NCBI GenBank assembly: GCA_947579605.1
Contig: OX388329.1
Location: 62,001 to 126,000 of the forward strand
DNA: 64,000 nucleotides
Direction of reading: 5' to 3'
DNA from: Athripsodes cinereus
Taxonomy: Eukaryota; Arthropoda; Insecta; Trichoptera; Leptoceridae
Shown here: piece by piece, positions 1-10,197 of the stretch
Position numbering within the stretch: position 1 is the stretch's first letter
How the letters are laid out: each line of letters begins with the position of its first letter
The notes under the pieces: generated by a model
What the model was told of the DNA's origin: nothing
Seen by the model: only the letters and a program-made list of their open reading frames with translations
The model's database searches: none
Program-made: the position numbers and the translations under genes

Positions 1-1
1 C

Positions 2-1144
2 ACAATTTTCGCATATGCTGACGATGCTCTCCTCTTGCTATCTGGTAGCACTAAGAAAGCGATCGAGGACAAATTTAAAACCGCGATCGAGCGCATCCTG
101 ACGTGGGGTAGTGTGAATAGGCTTGTCTTCTCACCGAGCAAGACCTCTGCGATGTGGTTGAAGGGGACGCTTGGAAGGGGCAGAAACCCGGTTCTCCGGA
201 TGAGTGGAGTACCCGTAAGGGTGCTCGATGAAGTTCGGTACCTGGGAGTTGTTCTGGACAGAGGCTTTTCCTTTCTCCCGCACGTAAGAGCGACTGCCGA
301 AAAAGCAAAGGTGCTGTTTTTCACCCTTCGCAGACTGAGTCGTGGTACGTGGGGCCTTAGGTCGGGGACTGTGAGGGCCATATATCGGGCGACGTACGTG
401 GCGCAAGTCACGTATGCTGCTCGTGTCTGGTCGCACAGACTTTCGGTGGGCTCTGTGTCGACGGCAGTCTTGAGGGGACAGAGACTCCCGCTACTCGCCG
501 TCACAGGTGCGTATCGTACTGCCGCTAGCGATGGCCTTCCTGTCATCGCTGGTGTGTTACCTGCCGATTTGGAAGTCCTAGACAGTGTGGCCAGGCGTAG
601 GATCAAGGCGGACGGTAGGGCCGAACATCTTGGTGTGTTCATTCAGGTAGAGCCTGGAAATAGGGGAATTAGTAGGGCCTTCAGCCGAATCAGAGAGAGA
701 ACGTTGGAGGTGTGGCAAGAAAGATGGGATCGGGGGAGAACCGCTAGACTTGTCTACGGTTTTCTCCCGGATGTGAGAGAGAGGATTAAAAGGGGCTTCC
801 TGACCTTCAACCACTTTGCTGTTCAGTTGGTGACGGGCCATGGGGAGCTTAAGGCCAAGCTCTTCGAACTTGGGCTTGCGGATGATCCATGGTGTGCTTG
901 TGGGACGGGAGCACAGTTTGCGGAACACATCCTGTGGGAGTGTCCATTGCTGACGGATGCGAGAGATGTAATGATTGACAGTATGAGTGACGACACCCCC
1001 AGACCCATCTGGTCTGGGGAGTTGATGACTTGTCCTGGGAATTTCAGGGGCTTTTTGAGATTTGTAGATGTATGGGTGTCTCGGTGGGATCTTCTACGTG
1101 AGCCGGGCTCACCCCCGGCTTTCCTAGAGGAGCTTGATGGTTGA
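2..1144 (+). CDS. R1-clade non-LTR retrotransposon ORF2, C-terminal part (partial)
   Basis: The open frame runs in from the left edge; codons 11-25 read A-Y-A-D-D, the reverse-transcriptase catalytic box, so only palm end, thumb and C-terminal region are present. Near 885-945 the protein has a C-x-C-G ... H-x4-C cluster followed by L-L, the C-terminal zinc-knuckle-like motif found in R1-type LINEs. The reading frame is uninterrupted to the stop at 1142-1144, suggesting a fairly young copy. Endonuclease, RT fingers and ORF1 lie outside the window. The region is clearly richer in GC than its surroundings. Assignment to an R1-like clade is by recognition of the C-terminal sequence style; exact family not determined. 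Confidence 0.8.
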   Translation, partial: TIFAYADDALLLLSGSTKKAIEDKFKTAIERILTWGSVNRLVFSPSKTSAMWLKGTLGRGRNPVLRMSGVPVRVLDEVRYLGVVLDRGFSFLPHVRATAEKAKVLFFTLRRLSRGTWGLRSGTVRAIYRATYVAQVTYAARVWSHRLSVGSVSTAVLRGQRLPLLAVTGAYRTAASDGLPVIAGVLPADLEVLDSVARRRIKADGRAEHLGVFIQVEPGNRGISRAFSRIRERTLEVWQERWDRGRTARLVYGFLPDVRERIKRGFLTFNHFAVQLVTGHGELKAKLFELGLADDPWCACGTGAQFAEHILWECPLLTDARDVMIDSMSDDTPRPIWSGELMTCPGNFRGFLRFVDVWVSRWDLLREPGSPPAFLEELDG

Positions 1145-1655
1145 TTTTACCTTGTGTGGTTGTAGCTGTCGCGGGCGAACTCATTTCTTCGTCTTTTGTG
1201 CTGTCCTGTCTCCCTTGGTGGAGAGTCTTTGGTCTGGGTGGGATGTCCCTTTGGGGAGGGAAGCGTTTTCATCGATGGTCCCGGCATCGGCGGCCCTCGG
1301 TTTGCCGTCTTAAATACCCAATTAATGTTTCTGGACACCTCAGCTCGGCGCTCTGTACCAATGTGTATATATGTATATGAATGTGTATATTTTATATTGT
1401 TTTTTTTTTATGTTTATGTATTTAGCTGGAAATTCTTTTATTGTTGATATATTTTACGTATGTATATGCTTCTCTCGGCTAGAGGGACATCGAAGGAGTG
1501 TAGTCAAAAGATTCCACACGTGGGGGTTTTGGCCGGCCAGTCCTTCAGACTGCCCATCATGGCACCTCTTGTGTGGACAAATTTGTTAGTGTAGAAATTT
1601 TATCGGATAAATGGAAGTCCCCAGACTTCTGAGCTATCCGGGTGGACGGTAGGTC
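1145..1655 (+). other. 3' UTR of the R1-like LINE
   Basis: Non-coding tail after the ORF2 stop, T-rich at 1370-1460. It ends against the truncated gag remnant of another element near 1655. No clear poly(A) tail is visible, so the boundary is approximate. Confidence 0.45.
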
Positions 1656-1659
1656 TCCT

Positions 1660-2130
1660 TCAATGTGCGAGGTTCTGAAAATCGGTATCGCAGACTGCGA
1701 GTACCGCGCGTACAGTCTGGGGTAGTCTTCCCAGCCAGAGAATCTTCAGGGTGTCGTCTGGAAGTTTACCGCCTGCTAGTTCTTTCATTCGTCGTAGCAG
1801 TTGAGACGGTTTTTGATCTCCCAGTTCGATTTCTTCCAATAGCTGCTGCAGCCGCCGAGCTTCTGACTCTTCGTACACCTGCAGAAGTCTTTGTTTTAGC
1901 GTCTCGTACTTGTTATCTGTGGGAGGTTGCGACAAGATGTCCGTTATTTGTCTCAGCTCCTCTTTTCCCAGCTTTGCTATAAGCAAAAAGTATTGATTTT
2001 CGTCGCTTGTTTTCTGTGGTTTGAGGACAGCTTCGAACTGGTGGAACCACAGTCGTGGTTGGTCCCTCCAGAACTCCGGGATCTTCGCGTTGATTGATAC
2101 TGGAGCCACAATTTTGCTGTCGGCGTTCAT
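1660..2130 (-). CDS. gag: Gypsy (CsRn1-like) gag, N-terminal fragment
   Basis: 156 codons read from an ATG at 2130. The block P-x-F-W ... L-W-F-x-Q-F-E and the later L-G-D-x-x-P-S-Q-L-L-R-x-M-K segment match the same positions in the intact gag at 9259-10197, so this is the capsid part of a related but distinct Gypsy element. The frame stops where the sequence joins the R1-like LINE 3' end near 1655, so nucleocapsid, pol and the 3' LTR are lost. The leader, primer-binding region and probable 5' LTR lie to the right (2250-3056). Confidence 0.75.
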   Translation of the reverse strand: MNADSKIVAPVSINAKIPEFWRDQPRLWFHQFEAVLKPQKTSDENQYFLLIAKLGKEELRQITDILSQPPTDNKYETLKQRLLQVYEESEARRLQQLLEEIELGDQKPSQLLRRMKELAGGKLPDDTLKILWLGRLPQTVRAVLAVCDTDFQNLAH

Positions 2131-2249
2131 TGTTGATCGATGTTCGTGGGTTCTGTTCCAAGTAGAGACTTTGCGTGTTGTAGATGTAGCGTTGGATGGA
2201 CGTCGAGGGTTGCCGGATACAACGATGTTGATTGTCCAATGTAGAATCG

Positions 2250-2433
2250 TCGGAGGTCACCAGATATAACGATCTGGTAGTATGTTCGCGTCGGGAGTCA
2301 CCAGATATAACGCTCTGGTAGTATGTTCGCGTCGGGAGTCACCAGATATAACGTTGTTGTCACGGGATATCACACGAGATGTCACAAGATATCACGTCGG
2401 ATGTTGGCGGTTTGATCACGTCGGGTGTCACCA
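2250..2433 (-). repeat. Tandemly repeated LTR-end/primer-binding segment
   Basis: On the minus strand, TGGTGACTCCCGACGCGAAC occurs twice and TGGTGACACCCGACGTGATC once (2414-2433), each next to a TATAACG-type LTR end. The last copy closely matches the complement of the tRNA-Trp 3' end, the primer used by CsRn1-clade Gypsy elements. The two identical copies are about 57 bp apart. PBS identity rests on known tRNA-Trp sequence; the repetition is seen directly. Confidence 0.6.
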
Positions 2434-2435
2434 GA

Positions 2436-3056
2436 TATAACGTTGTTGACCAGGTATTGGTATAACGTTATGTACAGATGTAATGGTGTTGGTAGATGGG
2501 TGTGAAGATCTTGATGTTCAGAAGGTATGTACTGGTCTCACGTTATATGTCGTTGTGCAGGGTAGTTCAAAAAGAAAGAAGTCGGCGGTGATAATCGTTT
2601 ATTGTAGAACTGTTTGGTGTCGAGTACAGATTATGAGTGATTTTTGAATCGATACAATGCAATGCTTATATAGTAAATTTAGATTATTGGTTTCGTGTGT
2701 AATGAGGAGCTGGTATGCGAAAGGAAATGTACCTAACATATTATTCGCTGAGTCGGTGAGATAAAGTCTCACGGCATGTTATCGGTACTTTGATAACATT
2801 GTTCCTGTTGTACATTGTGTTATTTGCTGAGAGGTCCAAACTGATTATTTCTCAGGATGTGTGTGAACTTTCTGTCGATAAGAAATGCTTACAATGTAAT
2901 AATGAATAGCGTCGCTTTTGATGTTGTTTTTGCTGAGGTCAACAGCGATAAGCGAATCTTGTGATATTGTTTTATCTCTGACTTTGGTTCGACATTCGAT
3001 GACCTTATCGCAATGTCGTGTGCAAAAGCGTGTACCTAAAAAGGTAGGTGGTTACA
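2436..3056 (-). repeat. Probable 5' LTR of the gag-remnant Gypsy element
   Basis: On the minus strand the segment starts TGTAACCACC (3056) and ends in TATA two bases before the PBS at 2433, the same spacing as in the intact element at 10985. A TATA-like box (near 2668, minus) and an AATAAA signal (near 2600, minus) lie in the expected order. No second LTR is present in the window, so the outer boundary is inferred. Confidence 0.45.
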
Positions 3057-4608
3057 TAATTATAAAAATGAATCTAGTAATGTTGCCTATGTAATTGAGG
3101 TGAGAGACGTTATGTCATGTGTTTTTTTATAATATGTATATGTCTTCATGGTAATGGCTAAGAAAAAAGCGATAATTTAACTTATGTATGTCTTTGTATA
3201 TCAATCGCTGCATAGATATAAGTAGGTAGGTATATAATGTCAAAAGATTAGGTAAAATTTTATATGTTTTAGGATAAATATCTACCTACACTAAATAATA
3301 AATAATTCAAAAATGCTACTAAGCGAACAATAATAACAAAATATGACATGGCTAGACAGGTCCTTTTGTTATAATTAGCATAAATGAAAAATGCGAAGAT
3401 GCATCGTATTCACGACATTTATTGGTTTATGGGAGTAATAGTATCAACCCTTGCTTTGGGAAGTCTATATTGGCGACATGGAATGTCTAAGGAAACATTG
3501 CAATTATTATAATAATAAAAGCATTGAAATCATCCACTCAGCGGCAAAGTTGAAATAGAATAATGTACAATGAGGTAGACGAAAAACAAAGGAACTACCC
3601 AGTCGGCGACACTAGGTTATAATGGCCGGTAAAAGTTATCAGATATAGATCTAAAGAAAAAAAATATTTCAAATTTGGCAGTACAATTTATTTTATTGGA
3701 TCTTTAGAAAATAATTTGTATTTTAAGCAAATAATAGAAATATATTATTATGCAGAGCCCAGGCAATTTTATTACATATCTCATTGTATAAAGGATTGTC
3801 TAGCCAGGTCGTTTTATGAATCTGTCTGGAGACAGGGTAGTAATTATTTCAAAGCATTTAACCACTCATAAAGAAATCAAAACAAAATATAGACTTTAGG
3901 TAGATATCTATTGTTGTAATTAGGCATTATAATCTTGAGTCTAGCGAGTGAATAGGTAGGTACAAATCAGTATGCAGGTACCAAGCAAAATGAATATGTA
4001 TGTATCTAATTGTTAGATGTGATTACTTGTATGAGAAATATGTAATAACCAAATAGATCAGAGTAATTGGATGTATAAAAGTATGTGAATAATAATTAGA
4101 CTACTACTGAATTAGAATCACTGATCTATAGTTTAATTAAGCTTGGAAATGTATAACAAAATCGAATAATTAGGACCTATTAAATTATTGTCGAAATATT
4201 TATTATAGAGTGCTGTAAATAGACTAATATCCTGTAAAATATTTGAACGACTGATGCCAGATATTCAGAATTATAATAATTAAATGATAACATTGATATC
4301 ACGTTAAAATAAGATAGAATCATTTGTAAAAGGTATAGAGAGTTGATATTGTTATATCAATATACGCAAATTAAATAGATAGTAATGTGACATCTATCAG
4401 GCGAGTAGAATGTATGTATATATCGATGTAAGAATAAAATGAGAAAAACAGAATTAATGTATCAAGAGCTAATGGGTTTTTGTAATATATACATTGTTAT
4501 TGTGTCAATTGGAATCTTATTGCGAATTGAATTTCAAAGAAAATAATAATGTTATGTAAGGCTTGAGTGAGATGACATCAGTAGGCTGATTTGAACCTAA
4601 TTGGGGGG
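3057..4608. other. AT-rich region, no feature recognised
   Basis: No open frame above background, no RNA gene and no terminal repeat recognised. It ends at a G-run that may be the PPT of the putative LTR to its right. Confidence 0.4.
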
Positions 4609-5068
4609 TGTTATTAGAATTAAAGGGGGAGTGAATAAGACTTATCGGCCAGTCGAGACAGCAACAAGTCCAGAAGGAGATGCAGGATATCCAAGATGGA
4701 GCCCCGCCCGCGGAACCCAACTAGGCTACCAGTGTCCACTGAGCAAATATAAGCGCATAGAAAACGCCTCGGAGTGTCAATCCGTATCCGGTAGTCAGTC
4801 AGAGTAATTCGCTCTTCGACATTGTCAGTCATCAGACGATTGAAATAAAATCGTGAAGACTTCAGACTAGAGTCCGCGAAAAGAAAGAAAAACTCCGGTA
4901 TTATATCACCTCGCGATTTAATTTAAAATCTGTAATCGCGTATAACATCCAACTGCCTGTGCAAAGTTTTATTAACTGATCGAAAGAAACAATAATAGTG
5001 ACCTCTGATTTGAATAATAATTCAAATGTCTCATTAAAACCAGTGGTAATTTAAAATTTCACACTACA
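4609..5068 (+). repeat. Possible copia-like LTR
   Basis: A run of six G at 4603-4608 directly precedes TGTTATTAG, the layout of a polypurine tract followed by a 3' LTR. The segment holds a TATA-like AAATATAAGC near 4746 and an AATAAA near 4845, and ends ...CACTACA at 5068 (TG...CA). No partner LTR or coding region is seen, so this is tentative. Confidence 0.3.
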
Positions 5069-5588
5069 ACGCCGGAATAGTAATCATTAGATCATATTTC
5101 ACTTCAGTGTGTAAATTCCTGGTTAGACAATCGACCAGTACGAGTACCATTAAAACGCGAAGAGATCCGCGAACTTATGTAGAACAATTACAAAATAGTA
5201 TGATACTATAAATTGCTGATAGCGAAGATAAACAGAGGTACTGCTATGACGTAGATACCATTCGGTTGGCGCAATCCAGACGTGATCCCAAGAGGGCCAG
5301 CGCACTAAGAGGGAAGGAAGCGTGAGTAGCAGTAGGAGGAACGAGGGTGGCTACCGCCGCATACCCGCAAATCACAGCCAGACGTATGTATCCGGAGAGC
5401 AGGAGGGACAAGCGAAGATCTAAGAAGAGAAGACAGGCCAGATAATTTAATTTTTATTTTTTTTATTGCCGTTTTCTTTTTATTATTTGGTATTTTAAGA
5501 AGTTGTAAATGACAAACTGCTCTCACCTCACTCAAGGCTAAAGTATTATTCGGGGATAATTTTTATTATTATTATTAGTTGTGTGAAC
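5069..5588. other. No recognised gene
   Basis: Moderately GC-rich around 5260-5430, otherwise AT-rich. A minus-strand ORF of 76 codons there has no recognisable domain. Left flank of the Gypsy element. Confidence 0.35.
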
Positions 5589-5592
5589 ATGT

Positions 5593-6171
5593 TATAGGAG
5601 TCACCTTTTATAGGTGTCTGTAGCTCTCTTGGAGATAAAGGAAATCTTTTAGTTCATAATTCCATTCACATACAGTGAATATGAAATTAGACTATTGCCA
5701 AAAGATTTGCTACTTCCTATATTTTAAATTATTATATTTTTACTTACAGTGTGTTTTGAATAAAAGAATCGATTATATTTAACACTTGTTTTAATTTATA
5801 AATTGAATTACAGAAAAATAAAATATTGTAACAATGATAATGAAAAGTTAAAAGAGAATATTAATTTGTTAAACTATTACAATGCCTTGCCGAAAGTGAA
5901 CTGAATTTCATTTCTATCTGCTACTCTAAGGTGGCATTTGTGTGAGACATTAGCGCCCTCTATAACAGACATCTACATTTTATTTGGTCAACCTGAAGGT
6001 TTGCATCTTGGTAAATCTTGGTGCTTCTTCGCTTCTTTCTGACTTCCATAGATGGCGGTGCTATGTCCATTTTTAGTTTAAGCTGTTGCTGAAACACATT
6101 ATCAATTTTCATCTATAAAACATACATATATATAAAACTATAATTGTTGGCAAGCCTCGCTGGTTGCCACA
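5593..6171 (-). repeat. 3' LTR of the Gypsy element (empty piggyBac site)
   Basis: 579 bp. It contains the uninterrupted TTAA (within CACTTGTTTTAATTTATA near 5790-5805) that in the other LTR is occupied by piggyBac. An ATGGCGG-containing segment near 6050 may be transcribed leader. Confidence 0.9.
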
Positions 6172-6181
6172 CAGCCCCCTT
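6172..6181 (-). other. Polypurine tract
   Basis: Minus-strand AAGGGGGCTG abuts the TG of the 3' LTR, the expected primer site for plus-strand DNA synthesis. Confidence 0.75.
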
Positions 6182-6205
6182 GGCAGTGTAAAAACGCCGG
6201 TTTTT

Positions 6206-9200
6206 TCACGAATTAGGCTTGTATATTGGTCTTCCACTTCTAGTAATGTATACAGGTTCTCTTGATGTTGAAGCAGTCTGTTCTGGTTCATTTCTTGCCT
6301 CACAAAAATATGGTTTACACCTGTCCAATGATATTGTTTTCTGTTCTCCTCCTATCAACAAAGTTGCAGTCTTGTCATCTCTTCTGCATACTTGGTAAGG
6401 GCCTTGATATGCTGGAAAAAGCGGTTTATACACCCTATCATCTCTAACGAACAAATATTTTGCAAGTTTTAATTCAGGGTGGACAAATATGTTATTTTTG
6501 TGATGATGTTCAACAGGACGTGGTTTAATTTGTTTCATATACCAAATCAGTTGTTGAGTGTAATAATTTGGTTCAGGAATTTCGTCTGTATCACAAAAAA
6601 TATCATTTGGTAATCTTATTGGATTTCCGTATAACATCTCTGAAATAGAATAATCAGTATTTTCTCTAATTATAGTTCTTAAACCTAATAATATAGTTGA
6701 CAACGATTGAGTCCATGGGATAGGATGATGTGTTTTAAAACTATTTTTTAGTGTACGATGAAATCGTTCTACCATTCCATTGGTCTCTGGGTGATAAGGA
6801 GAAGAAATAGAATGTTTAGTGCCTAATTTAGAACAAAACATTTTAAATTCCGTTGACATAAATTGTCTACCTTGATCAGTAATAAATTTCTTAGGTGTTC
6901 CATACCTCGTAATCCAATGGTCCCAAATAGTTCTCACTACTGTCTTGGCAGTGATATCTTTTATAGGTATTGCCTCACTCCATCGTGAATACCTATCCAC
7001 AAAAGTAATCAAATATTTCATACCTTCTGATTCCACGAGCGGTCCGACTATATCAATGTGTACTGTCTGGAATTTTGCATCAGGCAGTTTCATATTCATA
7101 ACCATCGTTCTAGTGTGTCTTGTTACCTTAGATTTTTGGCATTTAATACATGTTTTACTCCAAAGATTACAGTCAGCTCTCATGTTCTTCCAAACTCCTC
7201 TTTTGGAAATTGTTTTCAAAGTATCCTTGGCGCCTGGATGAGTTAAGTTGTGAATACTGTCAAAAAATCTTCTCTGTAATGTTTTAGGTATGTACGGTCT
7301 TAGATTTCCCTCATGAAGATCAAAGATGAGCTGTAAACCTTGTAAGTTGTTTTTGATTAGATTTAATGAATGATCTTTATTTTCAAGTAATTTTTTCAAT
7401 TCCAAATCAAGATTTTGTTGTTTGGAAATATCTTCTAACGAGATATCATTATGTAACTCGATCATATCGATTCTAGAAAAAGCGTCTGCAATTACATTAG
7501 AATTACCTGTAACATATCTAATATCGGTACTGTACTGTCCAATTAAATCCAATTGCCTCTGCTGACGTGGACTTTCTTTTTCAAAATTTTTCTTTTTGAA
7601 AGCATATTGAAGTGGCTTGTGATCTGTGTATATACAGAACTCTCTGCCTTGCAAATGATGTTTGAAATATCTAATGGCTTCAAATATAGCTAACAATTCT
7701 CTGTCATATGTACTATATGAACACTGAGCTTTATTTAACTTTTTCGAAAAAAAACTAATAGGTTCATAATTACCATCTTCTCCTGCCTGTTGTAGAACTC
7801 CTCCGATTGCAAAATCTGAAGCATCCGTCCACAATGACAATTGTTTAGTACTATCGGGATACTTAAGTTTAGTGCAAGTTATTAAAGATTGTTTTACCTC
7901 CTCGAAGTCATTCGTCGTAATATCGTTCCATTGTACCGGTCGCTTATCATTCTTCTTAGCTCCTTTTAAGTATTCATTTAATCTTGCTAGTTTCTGGGCA
8001 GCGTTTTTTATGAATCTCCTATAGAAATTTGACATTGCGATGAAACGTCTGAGGTCTTGAATGGTTTTTGGTTTGGTATATTCAGCAAGAGCTCGTACCT
8101 TGTCTGGCGATGGGCCTACTCCTTCTGCTGAAACTTCATATCCTAGAAACAGAATAGAACTTTTACCAAATTCACATTTAGATGGGTTGACAATCATACC
8201 CCACTCGTCTAATCTCTTAAACAAGGCATTAAGATGTTTAAGATGTGTTTCTTCATCTGGTGAATGTACAATTATGTCGTCGATATATACTTTTACTCCT
8301 TCTAGGCCTTGGGTCATTACATTCATATGCCGTTGGAAAGTCTGACATGAATTAGCTAAGCCAAAAGGCATGCGTAAATATTCCCAGGAGCCTGCAAATG
8401 TGCAAATAGCGGTTTTTTTAATGTCCTCTTCATTCATAGGTACTTGGTGGTATGCCTTCTTGAGGTCCAGCTTTGAAAAAATTATGGACTTTGAAAAATC
8501 ATTCGTAATATCTTGAATATGAGGTAGAGAATACCTGTCTGGAACAGTTATTAAGTTTAACTTCCTGTAGTCTCCACACAATCTGAACGTGCCATCCGCC
8601 TTTTTTACTACATGTAAAGGTGATGACCACTCGCTATTAGATGGACGACAAATACCTTGGGAAACCAGATCCTCAAACTCGGTTTTCACCTGCTTCAGCA
8701 ACTCTGGAGACAAGCGACGAGGTTTAGATCTGAATGGGCTTCCTCTAGTATCTATGTGGTGAATTGTTGGATGAGATATGTCACTAAAAGGTCTATTTAT
8801 ATCAATTAGTTTTGGAAAATTTGCTAACATTTGATGATACTTATTGTTCTTATCTAAAAAAGAAATAGAAGTTATATTAGTACTATCAACATTAGAATTA
8901 AAAGCCTTTACCATATCTCCACTGCTTTTGTCGATTAACAGCCTGCTCCTCATGTCGACAATTAAATTAAAATTAGTTAAAAAATCAGCCCCCAATATAG
9001 CTCTAGATACATCTGCTATGACGCAGTTCCATCTGAATTTTTGTTTCAAACCTAGGTTTATGTTTATGGTTGAAGTACCATATGTTTTAACGATTGTCCC
9101 ATTTGCTGCAAAAAGTGTAAGATTAACTTTTTCTTTTTGGCATTTGCGATAAGATCTTGGAATTATGCAAAGTTCCGATCCGGTATCAATTAAGTATGAT

Positions 9201-9334
9201 AAACCGTTATCTTGATCTTTAACGAAGAGACGCGTTTGAGGAGTCAACATGTCCGTCTCTATAACATGTCGCTTCTCAAGTTTTTTTGATTCTGTACAGA
9301 ATTCTGCTGATTGAACGTGCATGGTGATATGCAC
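6206..9334 (-). CDS. pol: Gypsy Pol polyprotein (protease-RT-RNase H-integrase)
   Basis: 1042 open codons (numbering from the first ATG). Aspartic protease D-T-G at about 50-52. RT with the first catalytic Asp in KLDLKKAY (about 290) and Y-I-D-D at 350-353. RNase H with T-D-A-S near 503, Glu in Y-D-R-E-L-L near 546 and T-D-H-K-P-L near 570. Integrase HHCC zinc finger (H695, H699, C729, C732) and DDE triad (D761, D820, E856), followed by a GPY-like tail. All key residues are present and there is no stop. Translation probably enters from gag by a -1 shift at 9280-9286 rather than from this ATG, since the frames overlap by 76 bp. Likely competent, but expression cannot be seen from sequence. Confidence 0.95.
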   Translation of the reverse strand: MHITMHVQSAEFCTESKKLEKRHVIETDMLTPQTRLFVKDQDNGLSYLIDTGSELCIIPRSYRKCQKEKVNLTLFAANGTIVKTYGTSTININLGLKQKFRWNCVIADVSRAILGADFLTNFNLIVDMRSRLLIDKSSGDMVKAFNSNVDSTNITSISFLDKNNKYHQMLANFPKLIDINRPFSDISHPTIHHIDTRGSPFRSKPRRLSPELLKQVKTEFEDLVSQGICRPSNSEWSSPLHVVKKADGTFRLCGDYRKLNLITVPDRYSLPHIQDITNDFSKSIIFSKLDLKKAYHQVPMNEEDIKKTAICTFAGSWEYLRMPFGLANSCQTFQRHMNVMTQGLEGVKVYIDDIIVHSPDEETHLKHLNALFKRLDEWGMIVNPSKCEFGKSSILFLGYEVSAEGVGPSPDKVRALAEYTKPKTIQDLRRFIAMSNFYRRFIKNAAQKLARLNEYLKGAKKNDKRPVQWNDITTNDFEEVKQSLITCTKLKYPDSTKQLSLWTDASDFAIGGVLQQAGEDGNYEPISFFSKKLNKAQCSYSTYDRELLAIFEAIRYFKHHLQGREFCIYTDHKPLQYAFKKKNFEKESPRQQRQLDLIGQYSTDIRYVTGNSNVIADAFSRIDMIELHNDISLEDISKQQNLDLELKKLLENKDHSLNLIKNNLQGLQLIFDLHEGNLRPYIPKTLQRRFFDSIHNLTHPGAKDTLKTISKRGVWKNMRADCNLWSKTCIKCQKSKVTRHTRTMVMNMKLPDAKFQTVHIDIVGPLVESEGMKYLITFVDRYSRWSEAIPIKDITAKTVVRTIWDHWITRYGTPKKFITDQGRQFMSTEFKMFCSKLGTKHSISSPYHPETNGMVERFHRTLKNSFKTHHPIPWTQSLSTILLGLRTIIRENTDYSISEMLYGNPIRLPNDIFCDTDEIPEPNYYTQQLIWYMKQIKPRPVEHHHKNNIFVHPELKLAKYLFVRDDRVYKPLFPAYQGPYQVCRRDDKTATLLIGGEQKTISLDRCKPYFCEARNEPEQTASTSREPVYITRSGRPIYKPNS

Positions 9335-10197
9335 TTTCTGGCTTTGTTCCCATATTTACTGTGATAGGAGCATATATTATTATGATAATGTTGGGAAACA
9401 TTGTTTTTTGTATGTCTGTATGTTTGTGTATTATTGTGAAAATTGTTGTTATTACATTGTCTATGTGTGTTGTAGTTAGGAAAATTTCTTCTGCTGGAAT
9501 GAAAATTATTAGTATTTTGTTTATGCAATGAGTCGTTGAGTTGCTTTCCCAAACGTTCTAACTTTTCAGTTAAAGTATGTACAGATTTATTTAAAATTTC
9601 AATTTGATTATCTTTGTCACTATTGTTTTTTGTATGACACACAGCGATTTCTTGTGCCTGATAAATATTTGATATCTTATCTGCTATTACTGCAATTTCG
9701 TCCAAGCTACCATTGCTTGTGGTAATATGTGCTTGTACGTGTTTAGGTATATGTTGTATCCAAAGATATTTTAATGTAGTATCATCAATATTTAAACCAA
9801 TAGCTAATGATTTCATTTCTCTAAGCAATTGAGATGGTGTTTTATCTCCAAGTTGTAAATTTGAAAAGAGTTTCTCTCTGCGAGAATCTGGGGATATTCC
9901 CATTCTACTTAATATTGCATTTTTAAGTCTAGAATACATTGTTGGACATTTCTCAATATTAATTATATCTGATACCTGTGAAATTGTGTTTTGATCCAAT
10001 TGAGCAACAAGATGTGAATATCTTGTATCTTCGGATGTTATTCCAGCCAGTTCGAATTGTATCTCAATCTGTTTGAACCAAAGTTGTAAATTGTTGTTCC
10101 AAATCGGTGGTATTTTAATTGATACTCTATCTGTAAATGAAACATTCTTAGTTATATTCGATTCATCCTTGCTAGGTTTATTTGCTTGCTCATACAT
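9259..10197 (-). CDS. gag: Gypsy Gag (CsRn1-type)
   Basis: 312 codons. Residues about 28-180 form the capsid-like domain shared with the remnant at 1660-2130 (L-W-F-K-Q near 39, L-G-D-K-T-P-S-Q-L-L near 116-125). The C-terminus is Asn/His-rich and carries C276-x2-H279-x9-C289-x3-C293, the CHCC zinc motif that marks the CsRn1 clade instead of the usual CCHC knuckle. The stop overlaps pol by 76 bp with a slippery site in frame. It encodes the structural protein packaging the element RNA. Confidence 0.92.
   Translation of the reverse strand: MYEQANKPSKDESNITKNVSFTDRVSIKIPPIWNNNLQLWFKQIEIQFELAGITSEDTRYSHLVAQLDQNTISQVSDIINIEKCPTMYSRLKNAILSRMGISPDSRREKLFSNLQLGDKTPSQLLREMKSLAIGLNIDDTTLKYLWIQHIPKHVQAHITTSNGSLDEIAVIADKISNIYQAQEIAVCHTKNNSDKDNQIEILNKSVHTLTEKLERLGKQLNDSLHKQNTNNFHSSRRNFPNYNTHRQCNNNNFHNNTQTYRHTKNNVSQHYHNNICSYHSKYGNKARKCISPCTFNQQNSVQNQKNLRSDML
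9280..9286 (-). promoter_or_regulatory. -1 ribosomal frameshift site (A AAA AAC)
   Basis: The minus-strand heptamer has AAA (9285-9283) and AAC (9282-9280) in the gag reading frame, exactly the X XXY YYZ arrangement. The gag stop follows seven codons later, and pol continues in the -1 frame through K-K-L-E-K-R-H. No downstream stimulator structure was worked out. Confidence 0.8.

Noticed and set aside
1141..1589. Small plus-strand ORFs after the R1-like ORF2
   Set aside because: They lie in the LINE 3' UTR and are T-rich chance frames.
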